Source: Eonycteris spelaea (Eukaryota > Chordata > Mammalia > Chiroptera > Pteropodidae). From it: a DNA stretch of 64,000 nucleotides. The stretch lies in assembly GCA_003508835.1 (NCBI GenBank), contig PUFA01000006.1:2790001-2854000 (forward strand), given 5' to 3'. Position 1 is the stretch's first letter. Each line of letters starts with the position of its first letter. Below, one piece after another: positions 12,340 to 24,590 of this stretch. The translations under genes and the position numbers were made by a program. Under the pieces are notes generated by a model that saw only the letters and a list, made by a program, of their open reading frames with translations, was not told the origin of the DNA and made no database searches.

Positions 12340-12990
12340 GGATGGGGCGAGAACACGAGGCTGCCCAGTCAAGCCGCAGACACCTCTTAAAGGGGCGTTG
12401 CCCACGAGCTGACTTTCATGGTGAGGACCTGCTTGCTCTGACACAGTGGCTGATTTGGCTGCACACGGGGCACCAGGGACTTATGGGAAACATTGTCAGA
12501 GTTAGGGCCAAGCGAGATTCTCTCTCTGTGTAGAAGTGCTGGCGGTATCCATTGTTCCTCTGTTTGAGCCCTCCCTCTCCCAGTGCACAGACACGGTGAC
12601 GCCATAGCAGAGACATCATCAAACTGAATAACAGAGGCTCTTGCCCGAGGATCCCCTGAAATCTGTTCTCCACAACTCATGACCCTAACCCAAAGCCACA
12701 TCCAGGTATATCCTCAGCTCGTCAGATACTCCTTGCTGAGCAGTTCCTAGACTCGCACTGGAGGCAGTTGGCCTTGGTTTCTGTGTGGCCCTTTGAGGCA
12801 ACTATAACACACCCATCTAAGAGATGCTTGCTGAATCTTTAACAGTGGCCCACAGAGCCACAGGCTGGACTTAAGTTTTGCCTGTAGTTGAACCCCTCCA
12901 GGACTGTGCCACTGGACACCTACCTCACAAATCTACACTATAAAACCGAGACACTTAGGAGTTTTGCTTAGTAACAGAAACAGACACAGA
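12340..12990 (+). repeat. Probable L1 5'UTR, unit A
   Basis: It sits directly upstream of L1 ORF1 on the same strand, is relatively GC-rich, and ends in 'gaaacagacacagaaaagcagccaaaatgg', the usual lead-in to L1 ORF1. The body was not matched to a family. Frames on either strand here look incidental. Confidence 0.6.
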
Positions 12991-13693
12991 AAAGCAGCCA
13001 AAATGGGATCACAAAGCAGAAACCATCTGAGGAGAACAATACAGAGATCCAGAAATAATGGAATCAGGCAATCTAACAGATGCAGAGTTCAAAACACTGG
13101 TTGAAAGATTGCTCAATGAACTTTTGGGAAATGCAGATGAATTCATGAGAACTTCAACAAAGAGATAAAAATTATAAAACTGGAAATGGAATTATAAAGG
13201 GAACCAGTCTGAAATGAAAGAACACATTATCTGAGATAAAAGTACATTCACATGGGATAAACCAAGGAAGAAACAAAGTGAAGAAAGAGGATCAAGTGAC
13301 CTATATAGAGGTTGCAAAAGGCCAATATACTGATCAGAATGGCCAGAAAAAGAAGCCAAGTATAAAATTATTTAAGAAGCCTATGGGACACTATCAAAAG
13401 GTCAAAGTACTCATCTCATCGGTGTACCTGAAGGAAACTAAAGATGTCGAACAGATCTTTGAAAGAAGTAATATTGGAAAACTTCCCTAACCTGATGACG
13501 GAAATAGACATACAACCCAGGAAGCTCAGAAAATCCCCAAAATCAGGAATCCAAAGAGGCCCACACCAAGGCACAAAAATAATTAAAATGCCAAAATTTA
13601 AATACAAAGAAAGGTTTCTTAAAAAGCAGCAAGGAAATAGCCAAGTTTACCTACAAGGGAGCACCCATAAGACTGACAGTTGATTTCTCAAAA
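12991..13693 (+). pseudogene. L1 ORF1p, N-terminal and middle part, unit A (broken)
   Basis: L1 ORF1p is an RNA-binding trimeric chaperone. The coiled-coil-type part LTDAEFKTL...LNELLGNADEF is recognisable near 13065-13150. The RRM-like part follows, in mixed frames, at 13400-13690: IGVPEG-, ILENFPNLM-EID, PKRP-PRH-IIKM and YKG-PI-LTVDFS-type segments. Several frameshifts break it. It is interrupted at 13694 by a nested L1 3' end. Confidence 0.8.
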
Positions 13694-14020
13694 GTAACTG
13701 TGCAAATGGAATATCACTCAGCCATAGAAGAGATGAAATACTGCCAAATGCAACTGGATGAACTTTGAGATAATCATGCTAAGCGAAATAAGCAAGACAG
13801 AAAAAGTTGAAAACCACATGCTATTACTTATTATGTGGGATAAAAAACCTAAAAGCACAAATAACAGGCACTACCAACAGAGACTCATGGACATAGACAA
13901 TTAGACTTGTGGTTGCCAGAGGGTAAGACCAGAAAGGGAGATAGATGGGGGGAAATAGTTTTAATTTTTTTCAATTAAAATAAATAAAATAAATTGAAAT
14001 TTTAAAAAAGAAAACTATTC
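13694..14020 (+). mobile_element. Nested L1 3'-end insertion, unit A
   Basis: This 5'-truncated L1 tail begins 'gcaaatggaatatcactcagccatagaag' and continues 'tgctaagcgaaataagcaagacagaaa' and 'gtggttgccagagggtaagac'. It ends in an A-rich stretch (13965-14015). It splits the L1 ORF1 reading between DFS and the C-terminal part. Confidence 0.8.
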
Positions 14021-14430
14021 TTCCAGTGCAGAAGGGTTTGGCACAAAATATTCAACATGATCTACAACCCAAGGACTACCTCATCTAGCCAAACTATCAT
14101 TTAGAGTTGATGGACAGATAAAGAACTTCCCAGACAGAAATAAGCTAAAGCAATTATTCACCACCAGCCAGTATTACAGGAAATCTTGGAAGGACTTCTT
14201 TAAGAAGAAAATACATGCACCAAAACAGGGAATAAGAATGGTAACAACTACATTCTTATCAATAAGTACCTCAAACGGAAAAGAATTAAGTGCTCCAACT
14301 AAAAGATAGAGTGAGAATGGATAAGAAACAAGACTCCTACATGCTGCCTACAAGAGACTCACTTCAGATTAAAAGACACACACAGACTCAAAGGAAGAGG
14401 ATGGAAAAAGATATTGCCTTGATGGACCTA
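14021..14430 (+). pseudogene. L1 ORF1p C-terminal part and start of ORF2, unit A
   Basis: LQPR-type and KLSFRVDGQIKNFPDRNKLKQ-type segments of the ORF1p C-terminal domain lie at about 14050-14220. An ORF2 endonuclease scrap ('ctgcctacaagagactcacttcag') lies at 14340-14410. Both are broken by indels. Confidence 0.75.
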
Positions 14431-14815
14431 GGAGGTATTTAAGTCAGAGAAAGGTAAATACTATATGATGCCATTTATATGCGGAATCTAAGGAATAAAA
14501 AAGAACAAGCTAATAAATAAGAGACTCACCAAGTATAGTGGACAATTGGTGATGGACAGAGGGAAGGGGAGTTTTGGGTGACTGGGAGAATGGGATGAAG
14601 GGTTAAAGAAGTACAAATTTAGAGCTGAGGATGGCCATGGGGATGGGGAGCATGGCATAGGGATTGTAGTTAGCATTAATCTGTTTGCTAGGTAGAGGAA
14701 TCAGGGGAGGGAGGGAGCAATTAGGGGGATCATTTTATGAACTATATAGATGTCTAACCAATGTATTCTATATTTGAGCCTTGATTAAGTTAATACATTT
14801 TTTACAAAGGAGGAC
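14431..14815 (+). repeat. Second L1 3'-end fragment, unit A
   Basis: The phrase 'gatgccatttatatgcggaatctaagg' is followed by a G-rich segment (14560-14740) and 'tgtctaaccaatgtattctatatttg', the layout of an L1 3'UTR. It truncates the ORF2 sequence before it. Confidence 0.75.
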
Positions 14816-15109
14816 GTGAGAAAAGAAATGCCCTCTTTCTGCTGGCTGATGTCATGTTGGCACATGGTGTCCAGAACTGCTTCAAACCTCATGTGACCAC
14901 AGAAGATCACTTGTGATCACCAACATTCTGAGATTTGGGAGCTTTGAAGCTGAAGAACAACCAAGGGTTTTGAAATACTGTGGCATCTCTGAATTGATGG
15001 ATTCAGAACCATCCCACTTTCTGGACTTTCCTTATGCCTACTCAACATCTCCGCTTAGGTATACTCATCTTAAACTTATTTGTGTACAAAAACCTAGCTC
15101 CTGAGCTTC

Positions 15110-15575
15110 TCCCCCAAACCTGCTTCTTGAACACTGTCCTAACGTCATCCTTTAGTTGATCAGATCGGAAACCCCAGAGTCCTCCTGGAATTTTTTCTTT
15201 CTCTCATCTCACATACAAATATTCAGCAAACCCTATGAGCTCTGCCTTTGAAATACACCAGAAGTCACTGCTCACAACCTCTACCGCTACCACTGGTCCA
15301 ACAACTCGACTCTCCATCTGTCACTGGATCACTGCAGAAGCCTCTGGATTAGGCTCCCTGCTTCCGCTCTCCCCTGGACACTCGATGCTCCACATAACAG
15401 CCAGAGTCTCTGCACCTTGGACATCTCCCAATACAGTTTGTATCACAGTGTACTGAATGTTGTGAATGTTTCCTCCTCAGTAGACCATGAGCCCTCTGGA
15501 GGGCACAGACAATGTGTCATTTTACCTGCATATAATGTGAGAGGTAATGTCAGTAAATGTTTGTTGCGTTGAATT
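15110..15575 (+). repeat. L2 LINE fragment, unit A
   Basis: The order 'cctgcttcttgaac', 'cctcctggaattttttctttctctcatctcac', 'actggatcactgcagaagcctc', 'cataacagccagagtc', then 'gaccatgagccctctggagggcacagacaatgtgtc' matches the L2 3' half through to its 'cagtaaatgtttgttg' end. Confidence 0.65.
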
Positions 15576-16368
15576 GAACATGTAGTAAGAGAGGGAAGGA
15601 TGAAAATTGATGGAAACATTTGGAACGCCATAACCAGTATCTACGGCATGTTCCATTAATCTCCCCATCCAGTGCTCATGGCAGATGTCTCTACTGAGCC
15701 TTGGTGTGTCTCAGAATCTGTCACCACCTAATGTTCTACAAGTGTTTGAAAACAAGCTGACTCTGTTTGATGTCTCTGAGTGCTACTAATGACTCCAGTG
15801 ATGGTGGTTTCAAATCAGACATCTACTTCAGACAGCTCTCATAATATTATCCAAGGAGCTATCTCCTCCATCTATACTTGGGACTGATTTCTGACCATTA
15901 ATTATGAAGGACGTGCCTTGTGTCTGCCCAATCCAAGAAACAGAGGAAGGTGGCTGAGTGGTGGTGGTCCCTGATCACTCTGCATCTAATTACAAATATA
16001 TATATATATGTTTGTAAGACAAACAGAACAGATCAGCCATCTGAGTTACACTGGGGAGTAATTCCAGCATATATGTATAGCAATTCGTCTCTTTTTCTTT
16101 CTTCCTCTTTATTTGTCTTTTGGCTGTGCGCCTCAGTTACAGGGGGAGAAAATTGGAAGAAAGTGAAAAATGTTGCTATGGAACTGAGGCAGTTGGCCTC
16201 CTCTGCAGCCCACTGAGATATGGAAAAGACACTGGTCAGAGAGATAAAAGTAGGGATGATAAGTATAAGTCGAGAAAGGGGTTGACTGAAGGTTCAGGGC
16301 AATCGTTGAGCTGGATGAAGACACTGAAATTGGGTAGAGCTGTGATGCTCTCGTCGTGTAAGGAGAGG
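15576..16368. other. Unit A, unassigned DNA
   Basis: No gene seen. It contains a short TA repeat at about 15999-16010. The run 16080-16200 is strongly conserved among units without a consistent frame. Confidence 0.45.
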
Positions 16369-17790
16369 GAAGTACTGCCTTCAAACAGGAATCTGATGTC
16401 CTGGCGTTCCTCTCTGGCACGGCCCGAGGCCATGCCCTGGGATGGCTGCAAAGGAGGGTCATGGTGAGTCAGAGCCCCACATTCATCTCTCCCTGGCCCT
16501 TCATCCCTCTTTCCTCTGAACTCTCCTCTTTTACACAAGTCTAGCCACATTCTAGTCACCAAGTAGAAGCAGGGACTGGGAGTGGGGTGCCTATTGAGAG
16601 ACTAGTGCAATAGTCCAGGCATCAGGTCCAGATGAAACTGGAAGAAGAAGAGCATAGAGAGACGGCCAAGTCCTTCACTGTTCCAGATATTGTGAACCAG
16701 ATGCCCTCCTGCCCACCAGTAACACTGGTCACAATGCATCAGACGTTTTGTCTGAACCACAAACAGGTCAGCAAGTTTACTACCACGTCTTGTCTGTCCA
16801 TTTCTCTCCAGCTTCTAATACAGGACCTGATAGGCAAAATGTCCACAAATCTTTTTCTCATGGAATCAGGCAGGTGGCTGGCAGTGTGGAGCTCAGCTTC
16901 ACAATGAGAGGTCACCAGACTGAGATTCCAAGGTCATTGTGCCTTTGGGCCGCAAGAGGCCAGGCTGGAAAATGCAGGGAACCTCATTGTTCCTGCAGTG
17001 CCCCTCCAGTGCCTTCTAAGAAAGTTTAGCATCATGCTCACTTTTAAGGAGAAATATTTAAGGGAATTATGTTGTTTATTAGACTACATAGATTAAAAGC
17101 TGCATTTAGAACCAGGAGGTATAAATGGTATCTGATAAAGTCCAGACTTTCAGCTAATCAACTTCCATATGCATCCTCTATAAACGTTCAAACAACTTTA
17201 CAGAAACAAAACTCTATATTTTTACCTAACAAGATACACTCCTTCTTACAAGTGAAGGAGATCATAGACTATATTAAATACTCCTCAAATTCAACCACAA
17301 TCTCACTGAATAGTCTGTTACCGGAAAACAATATTATAATGTTAGCATCCAATAACATGTGTATTAAATAATTTTTAAAGGTGATAAGAAATCAGAGAAT
17401 GATTATGTACGATAAACCTATATATATAACAAGCACAGAGTTCTCCAGTTCTATCCCTAACTCCCCTCTTTGTCTGCTTCAGCACCATAATCAGTGACTT
17501 CTGCTCCAATCTCCTTAACCTGGCATTCTCCCTGAGAACAGCACATCCCTGCAGCTCTCTAAAAGAGTGATTCTTTATTCTCACTTTGGGATATGATCCC
17601 TGACAGTCTCATCCCCAATGACCTCCATCTCCTTTCCAGTCACCTCAAGTCACACCCACAGTGGAGTTTTTCATCACTAAACTGGATCACTCCTGTAAGA
17701 AGAATCCAAGCATTCTCCCCTACCTTTGAATGAATTTTCTTATAGGGGCCCTTATTATGACCGCATGACCCTTCCTCCAGGTCCATGGGC
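16369..17790. other. Unit B, non-coding, includes empty provirus site
   Basis: Homologous to 1-1440. No gene. Its uninterrupted passage through the target site at 17154-17159 serves as the pre-integration reference for the proviruses. Confidence 0.6.
17154..17159. other. Empty provirus target site, unit B
   Basis: CTAATC occurs once, flanked by CTTTCAG and AACTTCCATATGC. The same hexamer occurs on both sides of the provirus in units C and D, so this is the unoccupied allele of the exact insertion point. Confidence 0.95.
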
Positions 17791-17945
17791 AATGGAATTT
17801 CTCTTTCACTTGGGCCTTTGTGCCTGCTGTCCCCTTTCCTGAAATGCCTTTCTCCTGACTATTTGAACGGGTGACTCCTTCTCACCCCTCAAGCATCAGC
17901 TAAATCTTCCCTCACAAGGGTCTACCTGTCAGCTCTCAAAAAGTA
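17790..17945 (+). repeat. L2-like LINE fragment, unit B
   Basis: Homologue of the unit A L2 scrap, with the same 'cctttcctgaaatgcctttc' core and fewer differences from C and D than from A. Confidence 0.5.
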
Positions 17946-18544
17946 GATTTCCCTCCTCCATATTTTCTCTATCATATAACTCTGTTTATTTCCTAGGATT
18001 CTACAGCCTTGATTTTCAACAATTAAACTTAACTTCTATTTTAGGTTATTATTCCACTGGTGGGAGAAATAAGTTAATCTTTTTAGATTTTCCCCCCCCT
18101 CTCCCTGACTCCAACCTCCAGAGACCTTACAAAGTGCTAAGGTGTGCAGTGGTGGGTTGGCGTGGGGTGAGATGTTACCTGGTCTTCTGCATCTGCACCC
18201 ACTGAGGGAACTTCACAGCTGTGAGGTCATTGGTCACCACAGATCACTGGATTGTGGATACAGTTTCATGACTGTAAATTTCTCCACATATCTCTCTGGT
18301 TTGCAAGGGACCTGATACTGGCTGGGCCATAATGAATGCAGAAGAAATGCTGAAACTCAATTGATTCATCCCCAAGACCTCTGGGCCACTGGGGCCTGGA
18401 AGAGAGCTGCATGTCTGTGCTAACTCTGAGGCTCTGTGCCAGGATTCTTAGAGAAACCCATATGTCATTGAGACTCTTGGAATAACGTGTACTGCCCGCA
18501 TATTTACAGATGGGCAACACACATGCAGCAACCCTTATTTTTCT

Positions 18545-18795
18545 GTGGTTTATTTATTCACCTATGGTTTACAGAGCATTTACAAGTTTATTGCAATTTC
18601 ATACACTCCACCTACCAGGCCTTAGAATTTTGGAGACACAGAGACCTTTAAATTTAAAGCACTCATTTTATAGAAGAATAAACTAAGACGCAGATAAAGA
18701 ATTAAATTGTCCAAAGTCACAAAACAACTTAGCAAGCATGGGCTAGTCCCAGGTCACTTAATGTTAGGTTCTGTGTCCTTCCACAACACGATGCA
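18545..18795 (-). repeat. MIR-like SINE, reverse, unit B
   Basis: It reads 'ttatagaagaataaactaag', then 'gtccaaagtcacaaaacaactt', in reversed MIR order. Confidence 0.6.
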
Positions 18796-19574
18796 GAGTA
18801 CACTGTCTTAGCTCCATGAACTACATTGGTTCCATCCACCAAATCAGGTCTGTGAGCTGCATTGTTTCCATATACTCTTGGCTTTATTTTCAATATTGTC
18901 TACAGATATTTTTTGTTTGCATGTACCACTTTGAGTGTCTACTTCACCTTGGTCCTGTACTCTGTCTCTGTACTACATGCTTCATTTGCATTACATGTAT
19001 TTTATTGTTTCCAGTGCCATTATGTTAGATTATATTATCAATTTCATTATTTGCTGCTCTTGCTGTAGAGGGATTATATATCCCAAACCGTTGCCACGTG
19101 ACTTGCATTACTTTTCTCTGGGGAAAAAGATACTTCCTGCCCTTTTGCCATTAGGCTCGACTATGTGATTTACTTTGGACAATAGAATGTGAGCAAAGAG
19201 ATGTGTGTCACTTTGAAGCAGAAACGTTAAGAGTCATGTATATGAGCCATTGTTCTTTTCCCTGTGTCCTAAGAATGGCATATTTCAGATAGGGCCTCTA
19301 CCTTCAGATTGAACTCGAGAACCCAATGGCAGAAGCTCACAGGACACCTACCACGGACATGGAACGTGACCAGTAAAGAACGTTTGCTGCTGTAAGCCCC
19401 TGCACCACAGTGTAGCAAGCTGACCAAGACAGCCACGTGCTTTTATGTGCCACAATTGTTCTACCGACCAAGCACTATGTGGGTGCAAATGCATAATGTT
19501 GGAGGATACACTATAGATGTTGTCTTTTTCTTCAGCATTGGACATGCTACCCCAGGTCTTTCCTGGCTCCCAGT
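18796..19574. other. Unit B, 3' flank of the OR
   Basis: No gene recognised. Relative to C and D, a short stretch is missing at about 18976. Confidence 0.5.
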
Positions 19575-20514
19575 TCACAAGTTCATGCTACCCTGTCCCA
19601 TCACTTTGAGAAAAGCCACTTTGATGTCCTTGTTCCTCAGACTATAGACTAAAGGGTTGAGCAGGGCATTGAAGACATTGTAAAGGAGTGTGACATGCTT
19701 GTTTTGCTCAGAGGAATAGCTGGAGTTGGGTCTCATGTAGATGTAGGTGACTGGAGTATAGAAGAGTGTGACCACAGTCAGGTGAGAAGCACAGGTGGAG
19801 AAAGCCTTGCAGCGGCCTTGTGTGGACTTGATCTTGAGAATCGCCTGGCCTATGCGGATATAAGAGGCAAAAATGAGGGAAAGTGGGACAACAACCATGA
19901 TCACACTGATAACCTGGTCTCCATCTCAATGAGATGGGTATCCATGCAAGCCAGCTTCGTACCGAGGGGCCTTCAATAAGTAGTGGTTGACTATGTTGGG
20001 TCCACAGTATGGCAGCCTCATGGTGATAAAAGTATGGATCAGGAGAAAAAGAAACCACAGGCCCCAGCCCAGCTGCCAGGCGTGCACACAGGCCCCAGCT
20101 GAGGATGACAGTATAATGCAGTGGGTGACAGATGGCTATGTATCGGTCATAAGCCATGACTACAAAAAATGCATTCAGTTACCCCAGGGCACAAAATATA
20201 TACATCTGTAGCCAACAGCCAGCAAAGGAGATAGTCTGAGAATGAGCAAGAAGATGTACCAAAAACTGGGGCATGGTGGTAGTGATGTAGCTCATGTCCA
20301 ACAGGGAGAGGATACAGAGGAAGAAGTACATGGGAGTATGAAGATGCATGTTCAGGTAGATCAGTGTGACAATGAGCCCATTGCCCAGGACTGAGCTCAG
20401 GTAGAGGAGAAGGAAGACAATGAAGAGGATCCTGTTGGACAAGGGGTCACTGGAGAAGCCAAGCAGGATAAATTCGGAAACCCAGCTTTGGTTCTGCCTA
20501 GGAGGCATCCACAT
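19575..20514 (-). pseudogene. Class II olfactory receptor, copy B, frameshifted
   Basis: Homologue of copy A, 940 bp from the start at 20514 to the stop at 19575. The first 112 codons are intact, from MWMPPRQNQS through GNG (TM1), PMYFFL, MPQFLVHLLAH and TM3 to FCALG. A missing A near 20178 then shifts the frame. Further single-base losses lie near 20068 (a C run), near 19955 (shared with copy A) and near 19918. The last 109 codons, from TM5 through [10 protein letters not shown] and [13 protein letters not shown] to the stop, are again open (19904-19575). Few changes separate it from an open OR, and most lie in homopolymers, so this copy is a good candidate for an assembly artefact. It would encode an odorant-sensing GPCR of olfactory neurons if intact. 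Confidence 0.94.
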
Positions 20515-20582
20515 GGTGTGGCCTGTAGAGAATCATACTCATTTAAGTACCATGCAAAGTAAGTAGTCTAGCAAGAATGTCG

Positions 20583-20768
20583 GCCCTGGAAGCAGATAGG
20601 CTAGGATTTTAATTCTGGCCCCACTACTCACCTGCTGTCTTGAAACTCTCTAAGCCTCAGTCTCCTCAAATGTAAAATTCAGCTAATAATACTCATCTCT
20701 CGGTTTTCTTAAGGAGTGGGGCAAGGTATATGAAGCATCTAACACAATGCCTTAGACAATAACATTAA
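20583..20768 (+). repeat. MIR SINE, forward, upstream of the OR, unit B
   Basis: MIR core 'aagcctcagtctcctcaaatgtaaaattc' and tail 'gaagcatctaacacaatgcc', about 70 bp from the OR start. Confidence 0.8.
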
Positions 20769-21109
20769 ACTGATCATATATTAATCTCCCCAGTCTTACT
20801 CCACACCCCTCAGTGGACAAACTGGTCACTCCAGTATCTAGCAACCATCAATTTACACCATATCTGTTCTAGTCCCCAAACCTTTAAGATGAAGTTCCCA
20901 TCTGCCTTATGACCATGTGTCTGGATGTGCTGCAAGCCTCTCCTCATCCTATGAACATTTCTCATTTGTAATTGACAATGTGAGGCTTTGCCAATAGAGG
21001 GTGCTAGCCAGGCACTGTGATGTGATAGCAGGAAGTTACTTCAATCAGAAATGAGGTAGGTCAAATAGAAAATAAGTGGAAAGATGATAAATATGAACTT
21101 CAGTATGTA

Positions 21110-23570
21110 GATAATTACTTTAAATGCAAATGGACTAAATATTTAATAAATGGCATATTTTCAAACTACTTTAAAAAACTTACATATTGTATAAAGAAAC
21201 ACATTTTAATCATTTTGCAACATATAAATATATCATCTTCAACTTATACAATGTTATACCAGCTATGTCTCCAGTAAGCTTGGAGGAAAAAAGAAACATA
21301 CCTTAACATACAGATATAAACTCACTAGGAAGAAAGAATGGAAGACAATATACCACACAAATACTAAACAAAGGAAACATGTTGTAGCTTCATAAAACAT
21401 TTTTCAAAATAGAGTATATGCTGCATCATACATGTAAGCTAAAAAAAAATAAAAAAATGAAAATAAATTAGAATTTATTCTCTGATTATTATGAAACTGG
21501 CCAGAAATCAATTTCAAATAAATATCCTGGAGAAGTATCCAACTCATTTGAAATTAACATTATTGCTAAATAATGCACTGGAAAATGAAAAATCAAATGG
21601 AAAATAGTATTTAGTGAACTAAGAGATGATGAAATTAAACATTCTCAATGTTTATTGGGGAATTTATTTCCTTTATGATTTAAATGTGTATATTGAAATA
21701 GATAACAAGCTAAAAATTAATTAGTTAACCTTCCATCTCAAGAAACTGGAAATCAGATCCAAAAAGAATTTGTAGGAATGAAATAATAAAGAGCAGAAAA
21801 CATTTCAATGATAAGCAAACATACAATGGAGAAAAATCAACAAAGCTAAAAATTCATTCTTTGAAATAATTAATATATAAGTCCTTAGACTGATAAAGAA
21901 AAAGAAATAAAGCACAAATTACCAATATCTTGAGTTAGAGAAGAACATTACTACAATCCTATAGGCATTTAAAACACTTTCATACCAACTCACTTGACAG
22001 TTAAATGAAATGGACAAATGTCTCAAAAAACACAAATTACCAAAACTGACACAAGAAGAAAAAAAAAGTCAAAATAACCGACAGCAAATGTCATTCTGAA
22101 AGGTAAATATTGATAACTTACTCCTAACATTGAAAGTGAAACAAAAATGTTCATCATAACCATTTTCAATAACTCTTGTACTGGTGGTCCTAGCTAGTGA
22201 AATAAGACAAGGAAAAGAAATGAAAGACCAAAGGATTGGAAAGGAAGAAAAAACTGTCATTTTCTGCAGACCACATAATTGCATAGGTTGAAAATCTAAA
22301 GGAATGCAAAGACAAAGTGAAATTAACATGCAAACATTCAAAAATTCAATGGATCTATCTAAACTAGCAACCAGGAAATAATCTTTAAGAATACTTTAAA
22401 AAACCAAATATGTAGCAATAGATCTAATGAAATATGTGCAGGAAAACTTTATTTAGAGAAATTAGAAAGACCTAAGTAAGTGGAGGAATATACCATGTTC
22501 AAGGTTGGACAATTCAACATTATAAAGATGGAAATTTGACTTGTAGGTTCAAAGCAATGCCAGTCAAAAATCCCAGCAGTTTTTCTTTCCTACTGAAATT
22601 GACAATCTGGTTATAAAATTTATATGGAAAACTGGAAGAATTTTGAAGAAAAAACACAAAGTTTATCAGAAACTAAGACTTACTAGAAAGCTATAATACT
22701 TAGCGAAGATGAAACAGGCAGAAAAACAAACAAATAGATCAATCAACCAGAATAAAGTCCAGAACCACCCATGAATGCACTCTCACCTGATTTATGACAA
22801 AGTTGATCCTGTACTGCAAAAGGAAAAAATGGTCTTTATAATAAATTCTGCTGTGAATATGGACATTCACACAGAAAAAAATCTTTGAATCCTACTTCAC
22901 ATGATACACAAAAAGCAATTTCAGATATATTGGAGACTTAAATGGTAAAGGAAAAACAATACATTTTTTAGATCCAGACACAGAAAAATACCTACATCAC
23001 CCTGCAGTGTGCTGCGATTTCTGAAACCAGACAAAAAAAGCATAAATCATAGAGAAAAATGATAAAATATATGCAATAAAATGAAGAACTAACAAGGATT
23101 GTATCCATGATAAAGAACTCCCACATATTAACAACAAAAGGGTACTCAATAAATAGCCATTAATCAAGTGAAATAGTACTCAGCACTATTAGTCATCCAG
23201 GAAATGCAAACTAGGACCTCAATGTAACATCATTACACATCCATCAGAGGAGTTATACGAAAAACAGTTAGTGTTGGTTAGAGTAACCAGACCTTCCTTA
23301 TACTGCTGACGGAAGAATAAATTTGTACATTCCTTCTAAAACATGTTCGGTGGTGTCTCCTAAAAGTGAACATATGCATACCATATTACCCAGCAATTCT
23401 CTTCTTAAACTAATCTCCACATATTTATATATACATACATATGTTTAAGGAAAGACATGCACAAAAATGTTCAAAACACTACTCGAAATAGCCTCAAATA
23501 AGGAAATACACAAGTTTCAATCAACAGCATAATGGATAAAAACATTGTGGTAAGTTCATATAGAGGTTAC
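21110..23570 (+). repeat. L1 LINE ORF2 remnant with internal deletion, unit B
   Basis: Same L1 as 4730-7700. The junction at 22074/22075 lacks the roughly 555 bp present in A (5689-6242) and D (63229-63785). The flanks share a short A-rich microhomology. Confidence 0.8.
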
Positions 23571-23599
23571 CTTTGGTGAGAGTAGAGACTCAAAGAGGA

Positions 23600-24245
23600 T
23601 TTCAAGCCATTCCCAGTCTACACTAAGCCTGTCCCAAGCCCCTCACCTGACCAATCGAAACCCACATTTCCCTCAGAACCATCCCTTCATTTGCCTCGGA
23701 TCAGAAGCCCATCATTTCTCCTCTGTAGTCATGCATCAATACCTCCCTGGTCTCCTGACCTCTGGTCTCTTCTCGTTCAAAGCATCATCCATACGTACCA
23801 CTTTAAGTGGTCATTCAAAATACAACACTGGTTCTGTCTGTACTCTGCTTAAAACCCTTTAAGAGTTCCCAATGCCTCATCACTCTAGACAGATACACAG
23901 AGCCCTTTCTAAACGATCTGCCCCTGCAGACTTCTTCAGCCTCGGCACCCACTCTCCTCTCCCATCCCATCTCTACCCACACAAGCGTAATTGCCAAACA
24001 AATAGGCTCAGCCTCTACCACTGTCACACCTTCAGGCCCTTGCCTAGCTCTTCATGTCCAACTCTTATTCCCACATCATGACTCAATTTCAGGTATCATC
24101 CCACCAAGAAGCCTTCTTATCCCACCATCTCCTACTCCCAAACGTTGATTAGACGCTTTCACTAGTTCACTATTTCTCACAGCTGCCTGTGCATACTGGT
24201 AAGTTATACTCCTAGTAATCCTATAGGGTTCCGACATAATTTGAA
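23600..24245 (+). repeat. L2 LINE fragment, unit B
   Basis: L2 order is kept ('cttaaaaccctttaagagttcccaatgcc' onwards). A short gap near 24050 relative to unit A is shared with unit C. Confidence 0.65.
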
Positions 24246-24349
24246 ATCTACTGTCTCAGGAAAAACTTTTTCCTCTTCTGTTAGTTCCAGCTAATTGAGT
24301 TGGGATATTTGTAATAAAGTATGGATATATAAGTGAGCTTATAACCTCA

Positions 24350-24590
24350 CTTTCAATAATATTAATAATAATAATAATAATAATAATACTAATATTGAAT
24401 GAGAAATGTCTGTGTGCCAGGCAACGTCACACTAACTTTATCTCATTCTCAGTTAAGTATTAGCACCTCCATTTCACAGATGAAAAACTAAGGCACAGAG
24501 TGAGTAAGTGATTAGTTCCAAATGATGTGGCTGGAGTGGTAGACCTGGGATTTGAACCGAGGCAGTCTGGCTTCAGATCCAACTCTTTTT
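24350..24590 (-). repeat. (TAA)n tract joined to reverse MIR, unit B
   Basis: An interrupted (TAA)n of about 35 bp (24356-24391) is followed by a reversed MIR. The MIR ends in 'gacctgggatttgaaccgaggcagtctggctt', closer to the MIR consensus than unit A's version. Confidence 0.85.

Larger units (their letters stand above)
1..16368 (+). repeat. Tandem segmental duplication, unit A (16.4 kb, no provirus)
   Basis: The sequence from base 1 recurs in the same orientation at 16369, 32269 and 52797, with the same order of OR, MIR, L1, L2, microsatellite and ERV scraps. Unit A has the empty provirus site at 799-804 and keeps the L1 segment 5689-6242 that B and C lack. It also keeps short stretches missing from B and C, for example in the L2 near 8180-8230. 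By eye it is the most diverged unit. The unit boundary is an arbitrary phase; the true duplication breakpoint is not visible. Confidence 0.95.

Noticed and set aside
12387..12701. 104-codon minus-strand frame, with partners in B and C
   Set aside because: Lies in the probable L1 5'UTR and changes frame between units.
15920..16560. Cluster of overlapping frames on both strands (98-115 codons), also at 31914-32383 and 52564-52914
   Set aside because: Frames shift among units and both strands are open equally; sequence conservation reflects recent duplication only.
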